Below, piece after piece: positions 53,659 through 62,484 of a DNA stretch of 64,000 bases; the stretch's first letter is position 1, and every line of letters starts with the position of its first letter. Location of the stretch: contig CAYULH010000009.1 of NCBI GenBank assembly GCA_964445645.1, forward strand, positions 5,870 to 69,869, written 5' to 3'. Origin of the DNA: Aureispira sp964445645. Its GTDB lineage: Bacteria > Bacteroidota > Bacteroidia > Chitinophagales > Saprospiraceae. Under the pieces are notes generated by a model. That model ran no database searches, was not told the origin of the DNA, and saw only the letters and a program-made list of their open reading frames with translations. A program made the position numbers and the translations under genes.

Positions 53659-53692
53659 ACTTCTAGTAGCACTCTAAGGCACTACCAGAAGT
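53659..53692 (-). promoter_or_regulatory. Hairpin between atpA and atpG
   Basis: ACTTCTGGTAGTGC and GCACTACTAGAAGT-like arms on the minus strand, one or two mismatches, in the 85-base gap. Could stabilise the upstream transcript end or adjust atpG output. Confidence 0.4.
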
Positions 53693-53706
53693 TTGTTTTA
53701 TTGTTC

Positions 53707-55293
53707 TTATCCTTCGAATCGACCTGTCAATTCCTTAGCCAAAGCCTCTACTTTAGCCAAGTCTGCTTTGTCGTACTTACCAGAGCGGAAACTCTCTAGC
53801 ACATCATTGTGACGTTCTTTCATTTTGTCCAAGAAAGCAGTTTCAAATTCTTTCACACGCTCTACAGGTACTTTTTGCAACAAGCCTTTAGTTCCCAAGT
53901 GGATGATTGCAATTTGTTGTTCTACTGCTACAGGAGAATATTGTGCTTGTTTTAGGATTTCTACGTTACGAACCCCTTTGTCCAATACCGCTTTGGTAGC
54001 CGCATCTAGGTCAGAACCAAATTTAGAGAAAGCCTCTAACTCACGGTATTGAGCTTGATCCAGTTTCAAAGTACCGGATACCTTTTTCATAGGCTTGATC
54101 TGTGCAGAACCACCTACACGTGATACAGAGATACCTACGTTAATAGCTGGACGAATACCAGAGTTGAACAAGTTAGACTCCAAGAAAATCTGACCATCTG
54201 TAATCGAAATCACGTTGGTTGGGATATAAGCAGAAACGTCACCTGCTTGTGTCTCGATGATTGGAAGCGCAGTCAAAGACCCACCACCTTTGATCAAACC
54301 CGCTTCTTTTAGAGAAGGAGGCAAATCGTTCATATCGTTGGCAATAGCATCATCTGCAATAACTTTTGCAGCACGCTCCAACAAACGAGAGTGTAGGTAG
54401 AATACATCACCGGGGTAAGCCTCACGTCCGGGAGGACGACGCAATAACAACGATACCTCACGGTAAGCTACGGCTTGCTTTGACAAATCATCGTAAATAA
54501 TCAAGGCAGGACGACCTGTATCACGGAAGTATTCTCCAATAGCAGCACCCGTAAATGGCGCATAAAACTGCATAGGAGCTGGGTCAGAAGCAGCAGATAC
54601 TACAATAGTAGTGTACGCCAATGCTCCTTTTTTCTCTAATGTTTGAGCGATTTGTGCTACCGTAGAAGCTTTTTGTCCTACAGCAACATAAATACAATAT
54701 ACGGGCTCTCCTTTGTCATAAAACTCTTTCTGGTTCAAGATCGTATCAATTGCAATAGCTGTTTTACCCGTTTGGCGGTCACCAATAATCAACTCACGCT
54801 GCCCTCTACCAATCGGAATCATAGAATCAATAGCCTTGATTCCTGTTTGTAGTGGCTCGTTTACAGGCTGGCGATAAATTACACCGGGTGCTTTGCGCTC
54901 CAAAGGCATAGAGTAAGTTTTGCCTTCAATAGCTCCTTTACCATCTACAGGCGTACCCAAGGTATCTACTACACGGCCAAGTATTCCTTCTCCTACATCG
55001 ATAGAAGCTACTTCTCCAGTACGTTTTACACGGTCACCTTCTTTAATTTTTTCGGCTGCACCCATCAATACAAGACCAACGTTGTCTTCTTCCAAGTTCA
55101 AGGCAATTGCTTGCACTCCGTTTTCAAAGGCTACCAACTCTCCCGACATTACATTGGTGAGACCATAGACACGGGCAATACCATCCCCTACCTCTAATAC
55201 TGTACCTTGTTCTTCTAGTTTAGTTTGGGTGTCAAATCCACTGATTTGTTCTTTTAGAATCGCAGATATTTCATCTGGTTTTACGTTAGCCAT
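53707..55293 (-). CDS. atpA: F1Fo ATP synthase alpha subunit
   Basis: 528 residues. Walker A GDRQTGKTAIAIDT, Walker B-like ALIIYDDLSKQAVAYREVS, and the alpha signature region RPPGREAYPGDVFYLHSRLLER. The N-terminal DNA-of-family start EISAILKEQISGFDTQTK is the delta-binding helix. Non-catalytic nucleotide-binding subunit of F1. The start is 2 bases after the atpH stop, so translation is coupled. Confidence 0.98.
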   Translation of the reverse strand: MANVKPDEISAILKEQISGFDTQTKLEEQGTVLEVGDGIARVYGLTNVMSGELVAFENGVQAIALNLEEDNVGLVLMGAAEKIKEGDRVKRTGEVASIDVGEGILGRVVDTLGTPVDGKGAIEGKTYSMPLERKAPGVIYRQPVNEPLQTGIKAIDSMIPIGRGQRELIIGDRQTGKTAIAIDTILNQKEFYDKGEPVYCIYVAVGQKASTVAQIAQTLEKKGALAYTTIVVSAASDPAPMQFYAPFTGAAIGEYFRDTGRPALIIYDDLSKQAVAYREVSLLLRRPPGREAYPGDVFYLHSRLLERAAKVIADDAIANDMNDLPPSLKEAGLIKGGGSLTALPIIETQAGDVSAYIPTNVISITDGQIFLESNLFNSGIRPAINVGISVSRVGGSAQIKPMKKVSGTLKLDQAQYRELEAFSKFGSDLDAATKAVLDKGVRNVEILKQAQYSPVAVEQQIAIIHLGTKGLLQKVPVERVKEFETAFLDKMKERHNDVLESFRSGKYDKADLAKVEALAKELTGRFEG

Positions 55294-55295
55294 TT

Positions 55296-55853
55296 TTATA
55301 TTGTTTTGGTATACAGATTTTCACTAAATTGCTTTTTAAACTCTTCCAGCTTGCTCAACAAACTGGCATTGTAGACTTGGCCATCAAATTCTAAGACAAA
55401 ACCACCAATAATGGAAGGATCTACTTTTTGTACCAATTCTACTTGTTGCTCCAACAAACCTTTGCTTTTGAAGACAGCTAATAAGTCTTCTACAATGGTT
55501 GCACTCATTGGAGCAGCCGTAATCAACTGAGCACTCGAAACTTTGTTTCGTTTGTTATACATCAAATGAAACTCACGGCAAAAATCGCCCATGTAAGCTT
55601 CACGTTTGTGCTCAATCATAACATTAAGGGTATTGCGTAAGCTGGTTTGGCTATTGGCAAATACTTTATTAATGACTGCTTTTTTCTTTTCTACTGGAAT
55701 AATAGGGCTTTTCAAGAATGCCTCAAAGTCTTCTTGCTTGGCAACTTTCCAAGCAGTCATGACATCCTCATGTACCTCATCCAAGGTGTTTTCTTGGATA
55801 GCTAGATCAAAAAGCGACTTGGCATATCTTGATACAATTCTTAAAATAGACAT
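55296..55853 (-). CDS. atpH: F1Fo ATP synthase delta subunit
   Basis: 185 residues, typical OSCP/delta: N-terminal helical bundle ILRIVSRYAKSLFDLAIQEN, conserved FLKSPIIPVEKKKAVINKVF, and C-terminal VDPSIIGGFVLEFDGQVYNA. Connects the peripheral stalk to the top of F1. Sits between atpF (126-base gap) and atpA (2-base gap). Confidence 0.96.
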   Translation of the reverse strand: MSILRIVSRYAKSLFDLAIQENTLDEVHEDVMTAWKVAKQEDFEAFLKSPIIPVEKKKAVINKVFANSQTSLRNTLNVMIEHKREAYMGDFCREFHLMYNKRNKVSSAQLITAAPMSATIVEDLLAVFKSKGLLEQQVELVQKVDPSIIGGFVLEFDGQVYNASLLSKLEEFKKQFSENLYTKTI

Positions 55854-55979
55854 ATTTAGAATTTGTAAGAAGAACCTCCCTGCAACAATGAAGTTTGGTT
55901 CTTGGAGCTTATGGTAAAATACGCTCTATTGCTTTATAATCCATTTTTGTAATAAGAATGGACTAGCGGCAATAGATTC

Positions 55980-56480
55980 TTATTTCATGGCATTAATTTG
56001 AGCTTGTACAAAGGCCTCATGGTTGCCTTCTAGCTCTCTGCCCAATAATTTTTTGGCAATATCAATAGAGGACTGTCCAATGTGATTTTGGATGTTTACC
56101 TCCAATTCTTTCAAACGGTTTTTCTTGTCTAGCTCTGCCGCTTCCAAGATATTTTTCTCACGCTCTTTGCCTCTAGCTTCACCCTCTGCAATCTTCTTTT
56201 TCTTGATTGCTTCCGCTTCTCTAAGGATTTCCAAACCTCTTTGTTCGGCTTCTTTGATCATTGCATCTTTCTTGGCAGCAACCCCTGCCAATGCAGCATC
56301 TGCCTCTTTTGCTTTGGTCAATGAACCATCAATAAAGTTTTCACGATCTTCTAGTGCTTGAGCGATATTTTTGAAAAACTTACTCAAGAACAACCAAACC
56401 AAGATAAAAATCAAGGATGTCCAGAAGATTAATCCGACGCTTGGATTGAGTACAGGGAAACCTGATGATAGAAAAATCAT
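55980..56480 (-). CDS. atpF: F1Fo ATP synthase b subunit
   Basis: 166 residues. One N-terminal membrane helix (PSVGLIFWTSLIFILVWLFL), then a long charged coiled coil (ADAALAGVAAKKDAMIKEAE, KKKIAEGEARGKEREKNILE) that forms the stator stalk. Ends with HEAFVQAQINAMK. 178-base gap to atpE upstream. Confidence 0.96.
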   Translation of the reverse strand: MIFLSSGFPVLNPSVGLIFWTSLIFILVWLFLSKFFKNIAQALEDRENFIDGSLTKAKEADAALAGVAAKKDAMIKEAEQRGLEILREAEAIKKKKIAEGEARGKEREKNILEAAELDKKNRLKELEVNIQNHIGQSSIDIAKKLLGRELEGNHEAFVQAQINAMK

Positions 56481-56658
56481 TGTCTCTTAAAATTTATAGA
56501 AATACAAATAGTTAATTTTCAATTCTTGCTAGGCTATTACTTAACTTAACAAATAGCCTTTATTTTTTTAGAACTTCAAAAAAGAGCCTACCGACAGCCA
56601 ATCGCGGCCAGTAGTACTCTTGTTTCATAACGTTCGTTTGAATGTTGTGCGGTTGTTA

Positions 56659-56874
56659 TTATAATACAACTACCAACAAAGCTACTACGATGGCAAACAA
56701 GGCGGCACCCTCTACCAAGGCAGCGGCTACGATCATGTTTGTACGAATGTCACCAGCTGCAGATGGTTGACGAGAAATACCTTCCATGGCTTTACCGCCA
56801 ATTTGTCCAATACCCATTCCTGCTCCAATTACTGCTAATCCAGCTCCGATAGCTGCTAATCCTGCTGCTCCCAT
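56659..56874 (-). CDS. atpE: F1Fo ATP synthase c subunit
   Basis: 71 residues, two helices. Gly-rich first helix (GLAAIGAGLAVIGAGMGIGQIG), polar loop with SRQP, and the ion-binding Glu in AAALVEGAALFAIVVALL. After the Glu is Gly-Ala instead of Ser/Thr, so the ring is expected to be proton-specific rather than sodium-specific. Several copies make the rotor ring. Confidence 0.97.
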   Translation of the reverse strand: MGAAGLAAIGAGLAVIGAGMGIGQIGGKAMEGISRQPSAAGDIRTNMIVAAALVEGAALFAIVVALLVVVL

Positions 56875-56952
56875 TACTAATGAAATTTTAAAAAAATAAA
56901 AAAATATTGTTGTCAGTCTTATTGACTGTATAATCCAAATTTAATTGATGCT

Positions 56953-58227
56953 CTACGAAGTAGCGTGTTCATGACCGTGATCGTGGTCGTCGTGTGTTTC
57001 TACTGCACTACCCAAGTACAAGGAAGTTAGTAGAGCAAATACAAAGGCTTGTAGGAATGCTACAAATAGCTCCAACATATTCATGGCAAATACAAATGGT
57101 ATAGCCACAGCCATTCCCCCCACTGCTCCTCCTACTCCAAAGGAAGAATTGAAGAAGAAAATCAAACTTACCAAACTCAAAATGATAACGTGACCTGCCG
57201 TGATGTTGGCAAACAAACGAATAAACAAGGTGGCTGGTTTGATAAACAAACTCAATACCTCAATAATCGTCAATAAGGGCTTAACGCCTGATGGAATACC
57301 CGGCATCCACAAAATGTGCATCCAGTAATCTTTGGTTCCATTGATATTGACCACAACAAAAACAAAGAATGCTAGAACGATGGTAACACCAATGTTACCT
57401 GTAATATTAGCGGAACCAGGGAAGAATGGAATCAAGCCAAGCAGGTTACAGAACAAAATGAAGAAAAACAAGCTCATTACAAAAGGAAAGAAACGTTTCC
57501 AGTCTTTCTCACCAATAGCAGGCTTTACTACCTCATCACGCATGAACATAAAAATAGGCTCAAAGAAAGATTGCATGCCTTTGGGGGCTTGCTTCTCACG
57601 CTCTGAATACGACTTAGAGATTCTTGAGAAAACAAAAATCAAGAGCACCAAGGCCAACAACATCACAAAGACATTCTTAGTGATAGAAAAATCTTGCCAT
57701 GAAGAACCTGCATTTTGCAAAGACATAGCACCTTCTATTGTATACATTTGTCCATTATAAGAAATCATGTCAGCAGCGTGCCCAGCTTCAGAACCCTCTG
57801 CATCGCCTCCTTTGATTCCCTCTACATCTACTACCTGCTCGCCACTGTGACCGTGGTCATGCCCCTCGGCGTGTGTACTACCGTGTCCAGCAAAGCTAAT
57901 TTCCACTGTTTCCTTCGGAAAATCAGGCTCTACTACACGCATCAAAATACCATGTTTCAACACATAACCATTAACGGCCTTGTGTCCGTGTTCAAATGCA
58001 CTTGACATCGTAAACATAAACCCATCTGGGCCCCAAGCCATACAAGGCAATGGAATAGAAAAATCACCTGCAATATGAAACTCATTGGCATCACCCAAGT
58101 GGTGCATCATCGCTTCAATGGGGTCTTCCTCGTGTGTACTTTCTTCTGGCTCTGTTGCATAAGCAGAAGTAGCTCCTAAAAGCATCACCAACAATAGAAA
58201 AAATGTAGCATTTATTGTTTTCAACAT
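56953..58227 (-). CDS. atpB: F1Fo ATP synthase a subunit with His-rich extensions
   Basis: 424 residues from the ATG at 58227, chosen because it follows the promoter and starts a signal peptide (MLKTINATFFLLLVMLLGAT). About 185 residues of exported N-terminal extension precede the usual first helix (KNVFVMLLALVLLIFVFS). The extension holds a His-rich run (GHGSTHAEGHDHGHSGE), and the C-terminus ends in another (ETHDDHDHGHEHATS). The essential Arg region is in IKPATLFIRLFANITAGHVI. The a subunit forms the proton half-channels. Long N-terminal extensions are known in Bacteroidota; the doubled His-rich tails could bind metal or buffer protons, which is inference. Confidence 0.94.
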   Translation of the reverse strand: MLKTINATFFLLLVMLLGATSAYATEPEESTHEEDPIEAMMHHLGDANEFHIAGDFSIPLPCMAWGPDGFMFTMSSAFEHGHKAVNGYVLKHGILMRVVEPDFPKETVEISFAGHGSTHAEGHDHGHSGEQVVDVEGIKGGDAEGSEAGHAADMISYNGQMYTIEGAMSLQNAGSSWQDFSITKNVFVMLLALVLLIFVFSRISKSYSEREKQAPKGMQSFFEPIFMFMRDEVVKPAIGEKDWKRFFPFVMSLFFFILFCNLLGLIPFFPGSANITGNIGVTIVLAFFVFVVVNINGTKDYWMHILWMPGIPSGVKPLLTIIEVLSLFIKPATLFIRLFANITAGHVIILSLVSLIFFFNSSFGVGGAVGGMAVAIPFVFAMNMLELFVAFLQAFVFALLTSLYLGSAVETHDDHDHGHEHATS

Positions 58228-58272
58228 GTCCGTTTTTATAAAGAACGATAAACCATTTTCTGTTTTCAAGTG

Positions 58273-58303
58273 CAAAGATATACTTTTCTACAGGAATTAA
58301 CAA
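58273..58303 (-). promoter_or_regulatory. Promoter of the ATP synthase operon
   Basis: TTG (58301-58303 on the plus as CAA), a 20-base spacer and TATCTTTG (58273-58280 as CAAAGATA). Predicts a transcript start near 58266, excluding the in-frame codon at 58275 as the translation start. Confidence 0.6.
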
Positions 58304-58646
58304 TATCTTTTGTTTTTTTATCGCCTCAATTCAAGTGCTTCTCATAGTATCTTTTTTACTATTTCCCACTACTTAATTATTGTTGGTTTTTAGGGGTAAA
58401 TGCCCCTAATATTCCAAATAAAATTTGGACAAACAGCCACATTAACCAACGATACTATTCTAGTTTTTTTTTTCAAGATTTCTCCTTTTTAAGTTTTGAC
58501 CTTATTATGATTAAAATTTATTGCGCTGCACTTGGTCAATCTTAGTTCAAATCTGATTTTTGACTGCTATTCTAATAATTTCTAAGCTACTAGTACAGTT
58601 ATTTAAATGTTCTAGCATCTCTATTCCTACAAACAAAACAACCACC
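58304..58646. other. Intergenic region between atpB promoter and cytochrome-b5-like gene
   Basis: About 340 bases. A small hairpin, TTAGGGG-6-CCCCTAA at 58390-58409, is the only structure noted, perhaps an operator. No gene supported. Confidence 0.35.
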
Positions 58647-58883
58647 TTGAGCAAACAAACATTTACCCGCAGTCAATTGGCCTTGCACAATGGGCAAGAC
58701 AAAGCCACTATTTATGTTGCCTTTAGAGGCCAAGTCTATGATGTTACCCAAAGTCGCCTGTGGCGCAATGGCAAACACTACGAGCATTGGGCCGGCCAAG
58801 ACTTGACCGCAGAACTAGCCGATGCGCCTCACAATGAGCAAGTTTTTGAGCGTTTTGATTGTGTGGGTGAATTGCAACAATAA
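58647..58883 (+). CDS. Cytochrome b5-like heme/steroid-binding protein
   Basis: 78 residues from a TTG at 58647 (SKQTFTRSQLALHNG follows). Another TTG at 58560 would add 29 residues of low-complexity leader. The family pattern is YVAFRGQVYDVTQSRLWRNG, HYEHWAGQDLTAEL and APHNEQVFERF, with His residues in HYEHW and APHNE at positions suited to heme or ligand contact. Short, soluble, cytosolic. In bacteria such domains occur alone as electron carriers or small-molecule binders. The role here is open. Confidence 0.78.
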   Translation: MSKQTFTRSQLALHNGQDKATIYVAFRGQVYDVTQSRLWRNGKHYEHWAGQDLTAELADAPHNEQVFERFDCVGELQQ

Positions 58884-58961
58884 GCCCTTACTTTTATTGT
58901 TATTGGTATAATAAGGCGTGAAAAGCAGCGCATTGCCGAGCAATTATGACGAAAGCAAAAC

Positions 58962-58990
58962 TTTGTGGTCGAGCCATTTTTGTATCTTTG
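58962..58990 (+). promoter_or_regulatory. Promoter of the gliding-type surface protein gene
   Basis: TTTG (58962-58965), a 17-base spacer and a perfect TATCTTTG (58983-58990), ending 56 bases before the ATG at 59047. Confidence 0.5.
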
Positions 58991-59046
58991 CGCCATCAAC
59001 GTTCAAGGGCTGTATTTTTTGATGTTCCCCCAATCCTGCATGTATT

Positions 59047-61269
59047 ATGCTTAAATTTTATACTAGTATTTGGTGTTTTTTTGTAATCTCTACTTTATTT
59101 GGCCAAGGCTTTGATATTTGCGGAGATGGTATTGATAATGATGGAGATGGCCAAATAGACGAAGCCTGCCAGCCTTTTGAATGTGACGGAAGTTTGTACC
59201 AATCGGCCAAGGAAGGCAATGCTTTTATGTTGTACAAATTAAACGTCAATCCTGTACGTTTTAACTTAGTGGCCAACCTTTCTCGCAGTGGTGTTATCAA
59301 TGATTTTAATTCATTGGGCTACAATCCTGTTGATAACTTGATGTATGGAATGGGGCTCAATGATGGACGCTTATACCGAGTAGATGCCACAGGGGATGTA
59401 GAATTCATGGGCAATACTGGCCTTTCCAATTTTAAGAATGCAGGTACCTTTGATGGTAATAACAATTATTATGTATTTGGTGACAACCGCATGTGGAAAG
59501 TAGACATTACCAATGTCACCTTTAGTATTGTGGGCGGCCCAGGGCAGTTTGGTTCTGCCGATATTGTTTTTAATGCCTTGGACAATCAGATTTATGGTTT
59601 TAATGGCAACAACCCCAAATTGCTCTTCAAAATTGACCCACTCACAGGCCAACAAACCCGTGTACCCAACACGGCTCCTCTCGCTATCAATGGCAATTGG
59701 GGTTTTATGGGTTCCTTGTATTTTAATCCTCAAGGCGATATTTTGGCTTACTACAGAACTACTATTGTCAAATTTGACCCCCTCACAGGGGTTGGTATAG
59801 GCATAGGCAATGGGCCTTCTTATTCCAATACAGATGGTTGTTCTTGCTCTTTTGCGGTAGAAATGACCAAAGAGGTCACAGGCAATTTTAGTGCTGGCGA
59901 CACCATTACCTACACTTTTGACGTTTATAATCGCTCCTTCAATGCCGTGACCAATGGGATTGAGTTTGCTGACACCCTCAGCAATGGTTTTGAATGGGTT
60001 TCCGAGCCTTATAATGTCAATGGCTTAAGTTTTGGTAATAATCCTTCTATTTTGGGTAATTCCATTGCCAATTTGCAAATTGATAGCTTGCCCAAAGGCC
60101 AATCGAGCTTTAGCATTGATGTGCGTATTCCTTGTGGTTACAACCAAAGCAGCTACACCAATCAGGCTTACCTCAACAATCTGCCCCCACCACTCAAAAA
60201 CAGCATTCTATCTGATGATCCAGGCACCAACACTATTGGAGATGCCACTACCTTTGATTTGAATACAATACCTATTACTTATAGCATTGACAATACGCCT
60301 ATTATTTGTGAACAAAGCACAGGGACCGCTTCTGTAACAGCAACAGGGGGTACAGGAGCTATAACTTATCAGTGGAACACTGGCGCACAAACAGCTAGTA
60401 TCAATAATTTAGCAGCAGGCAATTATACCGTCAGTATCAGTGACGAAACAGGCTGTGTAATAGAAGCGACCACCACCATTGTAGAAGAAAACATACAAGT
60501 CGAAACCTTCCTCACCACTAGAGATCAAAAGTGTTTTAAAGAAAAAGATGGCTTTATACAAGTAGACTCTAGCCGTGGCGGTTATGCTCCTTACCAATAT
60601 GCGCTCAATGGAGGCAATTTTGAAGCCTCTACCCTTTTTGACGGGCTGCTGGCTGGCAATTATACCCTCATGACCAAGGATCGGTTTGGCTGTCGCCATG
60701 AAATAACCTTAACCCTAAATGCGCCTTTGTTTGACTTGCAAATTGAAGCTCCACAAGATACCAGCCTACGCTTGGGCGATGTCATTAGCAAAGCCATTTT
60801 TCAAAACACCATTACGCCTGTGGCCTATGAATGGCAACCCACCACAGGGCTGAGTTGCGCCGATTGCAGACAACCATTATTACAAGCATTAGAAACCACC
60901 ACTTACACTATTATTGGAACAGACGTACAAGGCTGTACCGATACCACTACATGGACCATCAAGGTCAATGAAGCTCCTCGTGTGTTTGTGCCCAATGCCT
61001 TTAGCCCCAATGATGATGGACTGAATGATGTGCTGCAAGTCTACAGCCCTGGTGATGTGGTTCAGGTGATTGATTTTCAAATCTTTAGCCGTTGGGGCGA
61101 ACGAGTATTCCAACAGCAAAACTTCTTGCCCAATTATCCTGCTTATGCTTGGGACGGCACATTTAGAGGCCAAAAAATGCCGTCTGGGGTGTTTATGTAC
61201 AAATTGGAAGTGTTGTTGGTAGACGGCCGCAGAGAAGTCCTCTCGGGAGATGTCACCTTGTTTCGTTAG
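59047..61269 (+). CDS. Gliding-type (T9SS type B, CHU_C) surface protein
   Basis: 740 residues. Signal peptide MLKFYTSIWCFFVISTLFGQ, then a calcium-type loop DGIDNDGDGQIDE, a beta-propeller-like region (about 50-260) and DUF11-like or PKD-like repeats (TGNFSAGDTITYTFDVYNRS; then SprB-type repeats GGTGAITYQWNTGAQTASIN, NLAAGNYTVSISDETGC). It ends with the gliding-motility C-terminal domain: VFVPNAFSPNDDGLNDVLQV, IFSRWGERVFQQQNF, WDGTFRGQKMPSGVFMYKLE. Expected to be secreted by the type IX system and anchored on the surface as an adhesin-like protein. Confidence 0.92.
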   Translation: MLKFYTSIWCFFVISTLFGQGFDICGDGIDNDGDGQIDEACQPFECDGSLYQSAKEGNAFMLYKLNVNPVRFNLVANLSRSGVINDFNSLGYNPVDNLMYGMGLNDGRLYRVDATGDVEFMGNTGLSNFKNAGTFDGNNNYYVFGDNRMWKVDITNVTFSIVGGPGQFGSADIVFNALDNQIYGFNGNNPKLLFKIDPLTGQQTRVPNTAPLAINGNWGFMGSLYFNPQGDILAYYRTTIVKFDPLTGVGIGIGNGPSYSNTDGCSCSFAVEMTKEVTGNFSAGDTITYTFDVYNRSFNAVTNGIEFADTLSNGFEWVSEPYNVNGLSFGNNPSILGNSIANLQIDSLPKGQSSFSIDVRIPCGYNQSSYTNQAYLNNLPPPLKNSILSDDPGTNTIGDATTFDLNTIPITYSIDNTPIICEQSTGTASVTATGGTGAITYQWNTGAQTASINNLAAGNYTVSISDETGCVIEATTTIVEENIQVETFLTTRDQKCFKEKDGFIQVDSSRGGYAPYQYALNGGNFEASTLFDGLLAGNYTLMTKDRFGCRHEITLTLNAPLFDLQIEAPQDTSLRLGDVISKAIFQNTITPVAYEWQPTTGLSCADCRQPLLQALETTTYTIIGTDVQGCTDTTTWTIKVNEAPRVFVPNAFSPNDDGLNDVLQVYSPGDVVQVIDFQIFSRWGERVFQQQNFLPNYPAYAWDGTFRGQKMPSGVFMYKLEVLLVDGRREVLSGDVTLFR

Positions 61270-61316
61270 TGTTATGTATATACTTTAGTAAAGCAATACT
61301 AAGTACTTGGTTAAAA

Positions 61317-62341
61317 TTATTTATAGTTAAACTTGGCAAACTTCAAAAAGAGATTTTTGCCAATATTAGAACAAATTCTATTAACTGCATAAAATAACTT
61401 ATCAGAGCTTTGGTAATCCGTTGGCTTTAACCAACCTTCTTTAATTTCTTTCCAAAGCCGCTCAATAATATTTAAATGAGGCGAATAAGGAGGCAAATAA
61501 AAAATGTAAAGCCCTCTTTGTTGCCAGATTTGCAAAAGTTGTTTGACCTTGCGAGCAGTATGAATACGTGCATTATCAAGAACAATAACTGTTGGTTTGT
61601 TAAGCTGTAAAGACCATTGGTCAAGTGTTTCAATTACAAAATCTGAATTAACAGATTCCGTTGTAGTTCTATACTTAAAATCATTCTTTCTGGATATAAA
61701 CCCAATGCAGTTAATTTTTGATTCTTTGCAAGCTGGTATTGAAACCATTTCGTTATCAAACTGCCATCCATAGGGAACATAGCCTTGGGTAGAAACTTGG
61801 GTTTCATCACCATAGTATAGATCTATATTTCCTAGCTCACTTTGTTGCTCTAGTAGCCCTAAAGCTTCTTTGCGAACAGCATACAGCTCTGTGTTTGGTT
61901 GGTGTTTTGGCCTTAAGCCAATACGTTTCCATCGGCACTTAATGTTTTTAAAAAACGCTTTAAGGTCGATAAGCTAAATTCCTTCTCACAGCTTCTCTCT
62001 ATTTCTTCTTTTACTAGCTTTAACCGCTGACGTTCTTTTTCGATAATAGCTCTAACTTGTTTTTCATCTTCTTCTCTGGTAAGTATAGGCTTCCGACCTT
62101 GTCCCGGTTTAGTTCTTAGACCATCTATACCTGTGGCTTCGTAGCGCTTTACCCAGTTATTCACCGATTGATCTGTGATTCCAAGTATTTCTGCTATATC
62201 AACAGATTTTAGTCCTTTTGATTTTAGTAAGATTATAAAACATCTTTGACTCAACTGAACCGATCCTGATTGCTTACCGAGTTGTTCTAATTCTGCCTTA
62301 GCTGTTTCGCTTAGTTTTAATGTTTTTGCTTTACGTCCCAT
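61317..62341 (-). CDS. IS630 transposase, expressed via putative -1 frameshift
   Basis: Frame 1 (62341-61913, 142 residues) carries the DNA-binding part: VDIAEILGITDQSVNNWVKR and the linker GLRTKPGQGRKPIL. Frame 2 (read to 61317) continues KNIKCRWKRIGLRPK, then the DDE catalytic part: Asp in LYYGDETQVS, Asp in VIVLDNARIHTARK, Glu in LNIIERLWKEIKEGW. The two frames meet at TTTTTTA (plus strand 61949-61955), read as T_TTT_TTA in frame 1. A -1 slip there yields an unbroken protein of about 341 residues. It cuts DNA and inserts at TA sites. The intact frames suggest an active element. Confidence 0.87.
61949..61955 (-). promoter_or_regulatory. U_UUU_UUA slippery heptamer
   Basis: On the minus strand the transposase mRNA reads CGU UUU UUA AAA AAC: an X_XXY_YYZ slippery site identical to the classical retroviral one. 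Slip by -1 joins the HTH and DDE frames. Confidence 0.75.
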
Positions 62342-62411
62342 ATTTTTTTATTTGACGCTAATTTAAACTATATTTATTTATGAACGACTACTTATTAAAT
62401 TTTATTTTGGT

Positions 62412-62419
62412 TATATTTG
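62412..62419 (+). promoter_or_regulatory. -7 promoter box
   Basis: TATATTTG, 52 bases before the ATG at 62471 and just outside the IS right end. Confidence 0.35.
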
Positions 62420-62431
62420 CTTTTACATTAG

Positions 62432-62484
62432 CAATTACTAGTAGATTTATTTTTAACATCACCTGAAATTATGCAATACCACTA
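62432..62484 (+). repeat. 53-bp leader/start repeat, copy A
   Basis: Identical to 63851-63903, from CAATTACTAGTAGATTTATT to the codons MQYHY. Marks a recent duplication of the secreted-protein gene with its leader. Confidence 0.9.

Larger units (their letters stand above)
61302..62392. mobile_element. IS630-family insertion sequence with TA target duplication
   Basis: About 1.09 kb. Ends are imperfect inverted repeats of about 36 bases starting AGTAC on the left and ending TACT on the right; directly outside are TA at 61300-61301 and TA at 62393-62394, the IS630/Tc1 target. It encloses one transposase in two frames on the minus strand and no passenger. Insertion lies between the gliding-type protein gene and the duplicated secreted-protein genes. 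Confidence 0.82.
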
